Positions 45,232-55,752 of a DNA stretch of 64,000 nucleotides are shown here, piece after piece. This DNA comes from Aquilaria yunnanensis (lineage: Eukaryota > Streptophyta > Magnoliopsida > Malvales > Thymelaeaceae). Under the pieces are notes generated by a model. That model had not been told where the DNA came from. It ran no database searches and saw only the letters and a program-made list of their open reading frames with translations. The stretch covers positions 84,458,893 through 84,522,892 of the forward strand of contig CM077594.1 in the NCBI GenBank assembly GCA_039654915.1. The letters run 5' to 3'. The translations under genes and the position numbers were made by a program. The stretch's first letter is position 1. The number at the start of each line of letters is the position of its first letter.

Positions 45232-45990
45232 ATGGTTTTAGCTAGGGGTATTGAAGTTGACAAGGCCAAGGTATACCTAATTGCAAATTTACCTTATTCG
45301 ACAAATGAGTGAGAGATTCATAGTTTTCTTGGCCATGCACATTTTTACAAGCATTTCATTAAGGACTTCTCAAAGATTGCACAACCTTTCACAAAGTTGT
45401 TATAAAAAGATGTGCCCTTCAATTTCGGAGAGGACTATAAAGTTGCTTTTGACAAGTTGAAGAAGTTGTTTATCTTTGCATTGATTATACAGCCTCTTAG
45501 TTGGGACATTCCTTTCGAGATCATGTGCGATGCCAGTAAATATGTTGTAGGAGATGTACTTCGCCAAATGATTAGGAGGAACAACCATGTCATCTACTAC
45601 ATGTCAAGGACATTGAATCCTGCCTAAATGCAATTATTCAACTACAAAAAATGAGCTTTTAGCTATTGTTTTTGTTTTAGATAAATTTTGATCATATTTA
45701 CTAGGATCTAAAGAAATTGTTTTTTCTAATCATGCAACGTTGAAGTACTTGTTGGAAAAAAAAAAGAAATATAAAATAAGACTGATACGCTAGGTTCTGT
45801 TATTGCAAGAGTTCAACTTAGAGATCAAGGATAAGAAATGAGCTTATAATTTTATGGCCGACCATTTGAGCTGACTTGTGCATAAAAAAGTGGCTTTGCC
45901 CAGTTTAGAATTGTTTCCTGATAAGCAACTTCTACAGGTGCAAGGTAAGGAGCCTTGGTTTAGTAATATTGTTAATTTCCTAGCTGCTAA
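45232..45990 (+). pseudogene. Athila RT end and RNase H (broken)
   Basis: VLARGIEVDKAKVYLIANLP, then IHSFLGHAHFYKHFIKDFSK and IAQPFTKLL. The open stretch to 45627 reads DVPFNFGEDYKVAFDKLKKL, LSWDIPFEIMCDASKYVVGD and VIYYMSRTLNPA. This is the connection/RNase H part of an Athila Pol (family: GIEVDKAK, FLGHAGFYRRFI, CDAS). The RT palm upstream is absent. Confidence 0.9.
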
Positions 45991-47250
45991 AAATTTATCG
46001 AAAGACTTGATTAAAGCAAAAAGGAACAAAATAAAAAATGACTCTAAATATTATATATAGGATGAACCATATCTTTGGAAAATCAGTTCTGATCAAATTA
46101 TTCATAGATGTGTACCTAATGATGAAATTCATTCCATTCTTACTTATCATCATAGTTATACTTGTGGAGGACATTTTGGTCCTAATAGGATAGCTACAAA
46201 AATTTTGGATAGCGAGTTTTATTGGGAAATATTGTTTAAGGATTCTTAACAATTTTATAAGACTTGTGAAAAATGTTAAAGATTTGGAAATTTATCCAAC
46301 CGAAATGAAATACCTCAAACCCCTATGTTATACTGTGAGCTTTTTTATGTATAGGGAAGGGATTTTATGGGACCCTTTCCTAACTATTTTGGATTTGTTT
46401 GTATATTGCTTACTGTGGATTCTGTTTCAAAATGTGTAAAAGCAAAAGCTACCTGTACTAATGATTCTAAGGTTATTGTAAGATTTCTCAAGTCTAACTT
46501 TTTTAGTAGGTTTGGAATTCCTAGAGCAATTATTAATGATCAAGGTAGGCACTTCTGCAATCATATTGTTGAAGCATTTATGAGGAAATATGGGGTGCAT
46601 CATCGAGTAGCCATTGTTTACCACCCATAACCCAATGAGCAAGTTGAAGTTTTGAACTGAGAGATAAAGAGCATTTTGGAGAAAGTAGTCAATCCAAATA
46701 GAACGGACTAGAGTCTGCACTTGGAGGATGGACTATGGTCATACCGGACAACATACAAAATGCTGATTAAGATGTCACCATATCAATTAGTTTATAGTAA
46801 GTTGTGCCATTTACCTGTTGAAATTGAATATTATGCTTTTGGGCTATTAAGTAGTGTAAATTGAATCTGAAAAAAAGCTAGAAAGGAAAGAAAATTGCAA
46901 CTTCAGGAGATGGAGGAAATCAAGCTAGAAGCATATGACAATGCTAGCATGTACAAGGAATGCACAAAATACCTACATGACAAGCGGTTGAATCACAAAC
47001 AATTTTCTAATGGTCAAAAGGTATTACTTTTTAATTCAAGATTAAAGCTCATTCTAGGTAAGTTGAAATCTAGATGGATTGGTCCGTTTCTTGTAGTGAA
47101 TACTTTTCCTTATAGTGTTATTGAAATTGAAAGTATGGAGACTAATAAAGTTTTTAAAGTTAATAGTCATAGGTTGAAACATTTTCTTGAAAATATTGTT
47201 ATCTCTTATATGGAGGAGATTCACTTAGTTACTCCTATCTAGGAGTAAAG
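45991..47250 (+). pseudogene. Athila integrase (broken)
   Basis: Pieces in order: DEPYLWKI, IHSILTYHHSYTCGGHFGPN (zinc-binding region), GRDFMGPFPNYFGFVCILLT, DSVSKCVKAKATCTND, FSRFGIPRAIINDQGRHFCN, HHRVAIVYHP, LWSYRTTYKMLIKMSPYQLV, then the open 46895-47242 with QMEEIKLEAYDNA-type sequence, SRLKLILGKLKSRWIGPFLV and VNSHRLKHFLE. It follows the D...D...E integrase layout with D of MGPF-type and IINDQG kept. Stops break it in at least four places. Confidence 0.9.
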
Positions 47251-48572
47251 CTGATGTAGAAAGTAGGTTGTCTAGCCAAAGACAATAAAGAAAGGCACTT
47301 TTGGGAGGCAACCCAAGTGTGGTATTATGCCACAAACAATCTGGATTTTTTTTCTTTTATTTTTATTTTTATTTTTATTTTCCTACTTTAGTTTTTCAGA
47401 TTTTTAATATTCTCATAATATGTTTTCTTGGTCAGGGAATACTTTTTCAGACTAAAAGTGAAGCGAACCATAGAGATATCAAGCTAAAGTATAGTTCTGG
47501 GCTATGAATTACTGCAAAAACAACTATCAGGGCAGTACTTTTTCTTTTCCCCATTTGTGTTTTTATTGTGAACATTAAGGACAATGTTCTACTTTAGTGT
47601 GGGAGAATGAATAGCTTGTGCCCTAAATTTTTTTTTCAAAATTTTTAAACTAAATTTTTTTATTCATACTTTTAAGCATTAATCTGAATTGTTAAACTAA
47701 TTTCACTTTTTGGTTTTTGAATGCTTAGCTTGAGTGTTATGTCAGTAATCTATTAGTCTTTGTGCAACTCTCAAATCATATTTTTAAACTATTTTTACAA
47801 TTTTGATAAAACTAGTTGATGATTATCTTGATAAGCTAGTTTTTGCATCAAATTTGTGTGCTTAGTACATTGATTCAAACCTTGTTAGATTATGAGCTTA
47901 TTAAGTTGGATATGCGGTTTGCTCAGTTGATGGATGATTTGAATCACTTGAGAAAAAAAAATTCTAAATTGTTATGTTCTAATGAATAAAAAGTTGTTGC
48001 TCCGTTGTTTCTGGGAATTGAAGTAAATATAGGTCTTATCCTAAGATAAGAGTTAACCACTGCTCGAAAAGGTACAAGAAACATTAGTATGGTCAAAGAC
48101 CGCTTTGGAATTCTATTGAGTTAGTAGCATGGGTATGACAAAGCCCTTATTATACACTCGTTAAAAAGCGGAACAAAAAAAAATAAAAAAAAATCAATTA
48201 GATTGAGAACAAGAATAAATTCTCAACTGATTTCTTATTTTCTATAGGTCTGTGATAAGGCCAGTTTCACTTTTGGAGTTCTTACCTACTTGGTTTGTTC
48301 TCTTTACTTTGTGCATAAGTTGAATGTTTTTCTCAAGTTTTGAAAGCTGAGTGTTGCTAGCTTGTGAAGAAATTATTTTCATGAACTTATTTTGTTTTAA
48401 GTTGCTATTGCCAAATAGGTTGCATGCTTAATTCCTCTTGTTGAATTTTCAAGACCCTTGAAAATGAAATTAACTTACCATCTTTAGCTCAAAAGTATAT
48501 TGTTATCACTTTTAGGTTTCTTTTACTTTAAGTTTTGTCAAAGGACAAGCAAAAGCTAAGTAAGGGGGAATT
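47251..48572 (+). other. Athila 3' non-coding region with polypurine tract
   Basis: A long untranslated stretch, as is usual in Athila elements between integrase and 3' LTR. It has T-rich (TTTTTA)n at about 47346-47380 and A-rich tracts at about 48175-48200. AAGTAAGGGGGAATT just before 48573 is the PPT. No env-like frame is legible. Confidence 0.75.
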
Positions 48573-50366
48573 TGATGAGTGTATAATTTATATATATTAA
48601 TTTCACAATTTTATTAGCTTTTGTTTCGATTTATTAAGCTAATAGGGATGTTAATAATTTTATTTTATTTTATTTTTTATTTTTAAAGGAGCAAAGGAAA
48701 GACTAGAGGAAAATATAAATTGCTTTTGTTTGCTTGGCACCTAAATTTTCATGCGTGGAGAATTTCTTTTTAGTGGAGCATTTTTGTAATACTTTTAGGA
48801 AGAGAGTAATGGGAATGGTGCGTTTTGGACTTCGAAGAAGCAAAGTTCCACTTTGCTACTTTAGAACCAGCCTTTTTATGCATGCCTGGAGCAACTTCAA
48901 TGTCGCTTGCTGTCTCTATTTTCTTTCTCTTGATTTGTTTCAATTTGCTGCTTTCAATTGAGATTGAAACAACAATTGAAGGCCTCTAGCAATTTAATTG
49001 CTTCAGTTTTCTTGCTGTCCGAACCAGTGCTCACCATCGACCAGTTGCCATTGTCCCGTTCCGCCATTGTCCGAAGCAGCTGAGATTTCATTCTAAGCAA
49101 AGCTCCGGAGCTGCTTTTATCTGTTTAAGTCAAAGCTTTGTACGAAGAAGGCAACTGGCTCTCCAATAACTTGACTCATAAAAGGTGATCGATAAAATGT
49201 CTAAGTGAAGCTATAAAGAAGAATCAGCCCCATTTGGGATTGGGACTCCTAGTGTCTGCAGCAGCCATAGGGATAATTGTGTGTGGCTCTACTTAAAAGC
49301 AAAAAGAATTTTCCAAGTTAAAAAGGTATCCTAGTAAGCTTGAACTTCATTCTCAAGGAGAGTATTGTCTTTCAAGAATTTTAAAAGGCTGGCAACTGGA
49401 AAAGCTAAAAAACAAAGGAGATGTATGGTTTTGGGCTTTTTCTTTTCACTGGTTTTTCATTCCAAACATAGCTGAGTAGTTTTCTGGTTTAATTCAAGGG
49501 GACAATTTCCATCACCAATACCAGTTGTGAGAATTGATTCTGTTTGTTAAATTTTTCTTTAAATTCAAGTACTTATTTTTTCAAGATTCAGATTTATTGC
49601 AATTAATTTTCCTATTCTTGTTTGTTGGATTAGTTTTGTGATTGCAAATTTATTTGGTTTTCTTTCAAACCACTTGGTTGTGAAGAATTCAAATTAGAAG
49701 TAAGTGAATTTAACAGTAGATTATTTTAATTTCTGATTATTTCATACAGGAGAAGTAAGATACTTTGAATTGTTCAAGTTTTTGGATTGTTGTTTAAAAT
49801 AAACTTTTGGTTTATTATTGTTGATGCTAATTTTGAGTTGATTAAAAATTGCTTTTCAATATCTAGATGCTTGAACTTAATAAATTAATTTGAAGCTTTT
49901 TCTGGTTAATTTTACTGTTGAATTTCTTGGATTCTTTTTAGCTTTAAAGAGAGTCATGTTTATTTGCTTGGATTGAAGAAATCTTTTCCTTCAATGTTCA
50001 ATTGTGTAACTAGAATAGATAATCAACTTTGAACTTCGCATTTTTAATATTGGTTAATTTTTTTTTAATTCTTCAGTTAGTTTATTTTACCATTCAATTA
50101 AAAAAACCCTTAAATCTTTTTAGTTTTCTAATAGGAAGTTTTTAGTTAAAAAAATTTTCTTTAGGATTCAACCTGGTTCTTTCTATAGGCCCCTGGTCTG
50201 TATGTAAGTGCCACTAGGCATTTTGGTTTAATAAAAGTGCGCACCATCTGTGGTGCTTTCCCAAAGCAAAGAAAAAAACTTGGTTTTCACCACTATAGTA
50301 TAAATTTATTTATTTTGAATTGTTAGTGAGACCGAAATTATTTTTTGCGATTTTGACGCCCGACCA
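48573..50366 (+). repeat. 3' LTR of the Athila element
   Basis: 1794 bp, TGATGAGTGTATAATT to GACGCCCGACCA. It matches the 5' LTR over its length, lacks the hAT insertion and carries its own 99 bp insert at 50179-50277. Its intact TG start contrasts with the mutated start of the 5' LTR. Confidence 0.93.
50179..50277 (+). mobile_element. short SINE-like or retroposed insert
   Basis: A 99 bp segment in the 3' LTR is absent from the 5' LTR. It ends in an A-rich tail (AAAGCAAAGAAAAAA) and is flanked by ACCTGGTT (50171-50178) and ACTTGGTT (50278-50285). The body has GC-rich words (GGCCCCTGG, GTGCGCACC). Tail plus duplication suggest retroposition. I do not recognise the family. Confidence 0.5.
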
Positions 50367-50570
50367 ATTTTTCTAAGACTACCTGATTTCATTTTTTTTC
50401 TAATAAGATTAAAGCTTAATTCAAAAGTTGGAAGTGGAAAAGGCTCAACAATGCTGGGAGATTGACCTTTATTCGATCAACACTAACATCTATGTCAGGT
50501 TATATTATGTCTATGTTTAAGTTCTTAGCAACTTCATGGAACTCAATTTCAAAGAACTTCATTGGTTTTT
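50367..50570 (+). pseudogene. LINE ORF2, segment B (RT continuation)
   Basis: Reading after the Athila element: RLPDF-like start, then SNKIKA, FKSWKWKRLNNAGRLTFIRS, then TLTSMSGYIMSMFKFLATSW. This is the SWK...L.AGR.TLI.SVL.S.P.Y.M..FK.P segment of plant LINE RTs. It continues segment A's NYLGAPL and is cut by the LTR at 50571. Confidence 0.85.
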
Positions 50571-51406
50571 TGTTACGACCTTCCTAGCCAGAATGTCAAT
50601 TGAAGTGCATACATAAGTGATGCCCTAGTTTAAACACGTTATGTTATTGTGAATTAGAAAAATCAAGCAAGTTACTTACTAAAGATTAGGTGGTTTCTAA
50701 GTCACATTTGGTGCCTAAGAGTCATTAAGGGCAAATTGGTAATTCCAAATTCCATAGTGATAATTTTGTTTTTATAGCTCATAAGATTGGGCGTAGGAAG
50801 CTTAGAACCCAAAGCTAGGGAAAAATTGCGTAAGTCTAGAAACTATCTAAAAATATGTAGCAAGGTTGGGTAATTTTGACAAAATGATAGAAGTTGAGGT
50901 ACAAGGATGAGTCTCGCTTCAAAAAAAATTTGTGAGAGTAGTTGGGTGTTATTCATTATCTGTACCAAACCTTAATTTCTTGTGTTCTTTGCTCCACCAT
51001 GGGAACTTGCTCAAATCTCCTCATAACCTTCATTCTTTGGTGAAAATTAAAGGCTTTTGAGGTACCCAAGTGAGCTAAAGCTTGTTCTAGCTAAGGGTGG
51101 CACTTGTCAGCACTTCTTGTTGGGTTTCTAAGGAATTATAGCTCTAGGGTTTGAGGCAACCTTTTAATCCTTGTTGCTTTTGGTCTATGGGTTGCTTTTC
51201 AGGTTACATCTATCTTATTTAAGCTTATTTTGGTGCTATATGTGTTGAATTTGTCTTAGAGCCCAGGGTACTTAGTTTCTTAAAATAGTTTGCTTCTGGT
51301 AGCTTGGTCTTGCTATTTCTAGCTTAATTGAGGTAAGAGATTTAGCTTTCATTTTGACTAGCATAGAACCAAGGCCTAATGTGGTGACTTGGGCATAAAG
51401 GCTTGG

Positions 51407-54343
51407 TTAGAGGTGGGCATCGAGTCAGTTTTAGTTCACCCAGGCCAAGCCTAGCTCGATGTTAGACCAAGTATGGGTCGTTCAAAGCCCGATTCAGCAC
51501 AGGCACAAGAAATGTTGGACTAAGGGCGTGATGTGTGTGGTCTTGGAGAAGGAGTGGACCCAAAGTGAACTTGGCACGGCCCAATTCACCCAAAAAAAAA
51601 AAAATTGCCCAGACACAAACCGTGACCAGCTCGACCCAGGCACAATCACTCCGAGTCTAATAGAAAGCTACAACTGCTCCAATGGTCACCTGACCAAATT
51701 AAAAAAGGCATAATCACACTCAATGCCCCGCAAATTTCTCAAGTTTTTTTTACCTTAGAATTACACTTCTACCCATCCTAAAAACTATAATTTAAGGGCT
51801 TTTGGGTCCAAAAAAATTTGGCCCTCCACTATAAATAAGGAGGCCATTTCCACTCCATTCTCACACTAAAATTGCAATCTATCTTCTTCCTCTACTAATT
51901 CTCTCTTAGTTTTTCAAACATTTTTTCAAATTTCACAAGCATTTTTGCTTATTTCTTCCTAATCACTACTATTATTCTTTCACTCATGGTTTCAAGAAGA
52001 AAGGATAAGTTTATAGATTCTTCCTCATCCAACACCACTGCCCTTAGAGGCTTGTTCTGTCATAGATCTTGCCCATTCGATAAAGGCGGCCACGTCAAAG
52101 AAGTACATGATGATGACCAAATTGACATGACAATTTATGATTTGAGCCTTGATGATCAATTATTGGATGATGATGTTGAAAAGGTGGAGCCGATGCCGAC
52201 CAATATTGTTGGAGGGGATGAGAACCAACCGAAGTCGACAAGTTATCGACCCAATGCCAAGGATTCACAAGCACAAGTTAAATCCTCAAGGCTAATAGCT
52301 CAAGCATGAGAGCATTATGACCTCATTTTGGAAGGGGATTCAAGGTACTGGAAGTACAAATATTGTAACAAAAAGTTAGCCCAAAAGAAGAACTGCAAGA
52401 CCATAATGCTATGGCGCCATATAAAAATTTAGCATACCAATCTCCTTCCTGGTATGAGCACAAACTCAACATGGGAGCACCATCGATGGGTCACATATAT
52501 TTTGATTTAACCAACAATCTTATAGAGAATGCAAGGTAAATTGAATGATACTTACCAAAAAACTATTTTCACAAGCTAAATATGTTCACTTAGAATTTTG
52601 GATTAGATCATAATTAAACCTTGCATTTAGAAAAATTTCTAAGAAAATAGCTAGGTAGGAGACCTTCAAATTATTTGAAACAGGTAAATCAAACTTGTAA
52701 GCATATTTTTCTATTTTTTATCATTGTGTGGCATTTACAAGTGACATGTGGATATTGCCCGTAGGACAATGATTTTATTATATGACTGCTCATTGGATTG
52801 ATGCTGATTGAGTGATCAAAAAATGTGTACTTTCATTTAGGGTCATAAAAACTGATCATATTAGATTTCAAATTTATCATTGCATACATGAAAATTTGCA
52901 TGAATATTTTGGTGCTAATAAAGTTCTATGCATTTCATTTGATAATATAATAAACAATGATGTCGCTGCTCGGCTTTTGAGTCAACAATTGACACACCTT
53001 TGAAGGAGCACTATTTCATATTAGATGCATGTGCAATATTTTAAAGCTGCATGTACAAAAAGTTTTAGAAGTTTTGCAAAATCAAATTATACTTATTCAG
53101 AATTCATTATCGCATTTAAAATCAAGACCTGCTGTATTTCATGAGTTCAAAAGGTTTTGTTTCAAAAATGGGAAGTCATTAGAAACATTTTAAATTGGAT
53201 TGTCCAACCTGGTGTAACTCAACTTGTTTGATGTTGCTTGATGCATATTCATATGTTGATTTGTTGACTCATTTCATGAACATGAAGTTGAATTGTGAAT
53301 TTCTCACAGTTGAAACGTGAGAAAGATGTTTTAAATCAAGTGAATTGTTAAAGCTTTTTTACAAAGCTATCAAAATTTTTCTCCGATGTTTGCAACCCTA
53401 ACCTTGTATCAAGTTTTGCTTCATTTAGTCAACATTATGTATGCTTTACATTAGTTTGAAGATGATGAGTTTTTTAAACCCAACGTGGAACCCATGTGGG
53501 CTAAGTGACTTGAGTATTCTGAAAACATTCCCCCTATTTTTTTGCTTGCATATTTGTTTGATCCATAAGTAAAAATGACAGGCATGACAACATTGCTGGA
53601 AGGCATTTTTTATACTTATTTAGAAAAAGCCTATGTAAATGTTTTAGTTATGTCTGCTACTGCTTCTGATTACTTATAATATTTGTACAAGTTATATTGT
53701 GAAAAGGCATTCAGATAAGGTAAGATCTAAAGCTCCTCAAACCAAGCCTCATAGGAGGTTAGCCTCATCAAGATTTGATCTGGCCCTCCAAATGCTCAAA
53801 CTCCCCTAACCGATGACTTTGGGTTTAGTTGAGGTGGATGACTACCTCAATAAGTTATTCGAGCCAAGTGATGTCAACATACTAGAATGGTGGAAACAAA
53901 ATAGATTAAAATTTTCTATAACTTTCATCATTGCCCAGGAAATTCTCACAATACCAGTCTCAATAGTTACATCTAAGACAACGTTTAGTGTAGGGAAATA
54001 AGTAATATTGGAGAAATCAGTAAAATTGATGCCAGAGATAGTGGAAGTCTGCATATACAACAAAGCTTGATTTTTTTTTATTTCTCTTGGTTTGTTTTGA
54101 TCTGAGTATGTTGTTAAGCACAAATCATAGGTTTTAATTTTTAAAAATTTTTGGAACATTTCACCAGTTGTAGTCTTTTTCTTAAAAAATCAAAAGTAAT
54201 CCAAAATCAATTTCAAAAAATATTTTTTTTCTAAAAAAAACATGCCATAGCCCAGGACTAGCCTTAGCCCGCCTTTACTTGGGCCTTTTAAACCCAGGCC
54301 CAGCCTTGGTTGGGTTGGCCCACCACCCTTAGATGTAAGGGAT
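51407..54343 (+). mobile_element. degenerate autonomous-type hAT transposon
   Basis: The left end TTAGAGGTGGGCATCGAGTC resembles hAT ends; the right region CCCACCACCCTTAG is its rough inverse. The transposase relic inside is hAT (see 51986-54001). Candidate flanks are AGGCTTGG (51399-51406) and AAGCTTGG (54344-54351), 7 of 8 matching, which would put the right end at 54343, some 12 bp beyond the obvious inverted repeat. The exact right end is therefore uncertain. Confidence 0.75.
51986..54001 (+). pseudogene. hAT (Ac-type) transposase relic
   Basis: The first open stretch (51986-52309) is an acidic, Ser-rich N-terminus. It runs past a stop into a BED-type finger: CKYCNKKLAQKK...LWRHIK, with the last His two residues beyond a stop. 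Middle fragments follow (52812-53003, KVLCISFDNIINND). The end at 53813-54001 reads EVDDYLNKLFEPSDVNILEW then WKQNRLKF and ILTIPVSIVTSKTTFS, the hAT C-terminal dimerisation domain (family: L.WW......P.L...A.DIL.IP.ST..SE..FS). Many stops; no catalytic function is possible. Confidence 0.9.
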
Positions 54344-55752
54344 AAGCTTGGGACATTGTCCTTGAGGTTCCAATAGGGCTTGGGAAGCCTCAAAAGTGAC
54401 CAAAGCATAAGCTTATAGCAGTTAGTTACCTGAATTACTAGCAACACTACAATACCACCACTAGTGTCACGATGCCACAAGCAATTCTGTAGGCAAGTTA
54501 AGGTCTTCAATGAGAGCTTTGAGTGAGGGTCCAAGGGGTTCTTAGGGTGTCTAGAGGCAAACATTGCATGATGGTGCCTTGGGACTTTGATGGCTCTCCA
54601 AAAAGCTAGGTAAACTCATCAAATTTTATGGTTAAAGTGTGACCTTAGAGCAAGTTGCCTACAAAGACTACGGTTGGGTGTTATTAAATATGGTGAAGGG
54701 TTCAACATCATTGGTGGCCTAGTCTAAACTTAGGGCTTAAGGTATCAATGGAGGAATCTTTAGGGCACCCCAGTGGGTTCCATGGAACCTAGGTGACTTA
54801 AGTCCAACCATAGAACCATTGTACAACATAAGAGGGAAGCTGAGGCTAGTGAGCTAGACTCACTAGTAGGCTAGTAAGCAAAGCTTGCTTGTAGACAAGA
54901 CTATGTCTTGTAGAATGACTAGGTAAAAAGGAAAGCCTCAAGGTACTTGAACCATGGCCATGTGCTTACCTCAAGCTGCTAGAGCTTGCAATATATTTAG
55001 TTGATATATTGTTTATATATATAATTATCCTTAGTGTCTTCTTTGCAGGTTCAAGGATCCCTTATTAAGAATCATTAGTTATCACCCTCTTTAGATTTAT
55101 TGTGCAGATATTGATTCTGTACAACTAGACAACCACTAAGGGTTGTTGTGCTATTGTGTTTTTGAGTAGGCATATGTATTATTGAATCCCTATGGTTCAA
55201 GTTATGGTTTTCTTACTAGTTAATTTATTATGCTAATATGGTTATCTTTGGCCAATAGAGGCTAGTATGGAACGAGGAAAGACTTTTAAGACTCTTACAC
55301 TTGGAGCTTATACTCAGGTAGGAGTTCCAGTTTAGACCTCGATTGTAGTCCTCTAGTGTATTTGAGGTAACTAGCTAGCCTTTGATGTACTAGATTGAGC
55401 AGCAAACTCTTGAGTCACTCTTAGATAAGGGCATAGTCCTATTTTATGTAATTGATGCTCATATAGGATTATTACTTGTAGATTAAGCAACTATATTTGA
55501 ATGCTTTAGCTATACTTTGGAACTTTGCTTTTATGGATGCTTAAGCAAATGTTTTATGTTTTACTAATACTTGTTATTGTTGACTTCAAAGCATACTCAA
55601 GTGTTCATTCACTTAGGGTAAATAACTAGGTGCATGAAGGTTTGATTAATGAGCAAGTAATTAATTAGCCAATTATAACTAGTGTGAAACATGTTTTCGT
55701 AGCATTTTCTAGTGGCACCCTATAAGGGGTCTTTATAGTTTTGGTGGTTACA

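Larger units (their letters stand above)
29198..50366 (+). mobile_element. Athila-type Ty3/Gypsy retrotransposon, heavily nested and degenerate
   Basis: The order on the plus strand is 5' LTR (29198-32090), tRNA-Asp-type PBS, gag, insertions, protease, insertions, end of RT/RNase H, integrase, PPT, 3' LTR (48573-50366). Gag and protease match Athila rather than chromoviruses. The host LINE frame runs ...LGAPLCQDF before it and RLPDF-type sequence after it. Flanks share ATTT(T) (29194-29197; 50367-50371), consistent with a 4-5 bp duplication. The span is 21.2 kb, of which roughly half is later insertions. The RT palm region is missing. Confidence 0.92.
50571..55752 (+). repeat. solo LTR related to the chromovirus family, split by a hAT transposon
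   Basis: The block starts TGTTACGACCTTCC and ends GGTGGTTACA. Its 3' part shows the AACTAGGTGCATG / ATTAGCCAATTATAACTAG order seen in the 34022-36700 LTR. LINE RT sequence lies directly on both sides. The flanks (TTTTT and GTCCT) do not match, so no target-site duplication is visible. Removing the inserted hAT leaves about 2.2 kb. No internal retroelement domains are present. Confidence 0.72.

Noticed and set aside
45225..45250. TGGTTTTAGCTAGG after the Copia LTR, resembling a tRNA-Met primer-binding site
   Set aside because: The same bases read in frame as VLARGIEVDKAK, the Athila RT connection region, so the sequence belongs to the host element and the LTR before it is the 3' LTR.
54190..54564. 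Minus-strand frame of 124 codons
   Set aside because: It crosses the right end of the hAT transposon into the surrounding LTR, so it joins unrelated sequences by chance.
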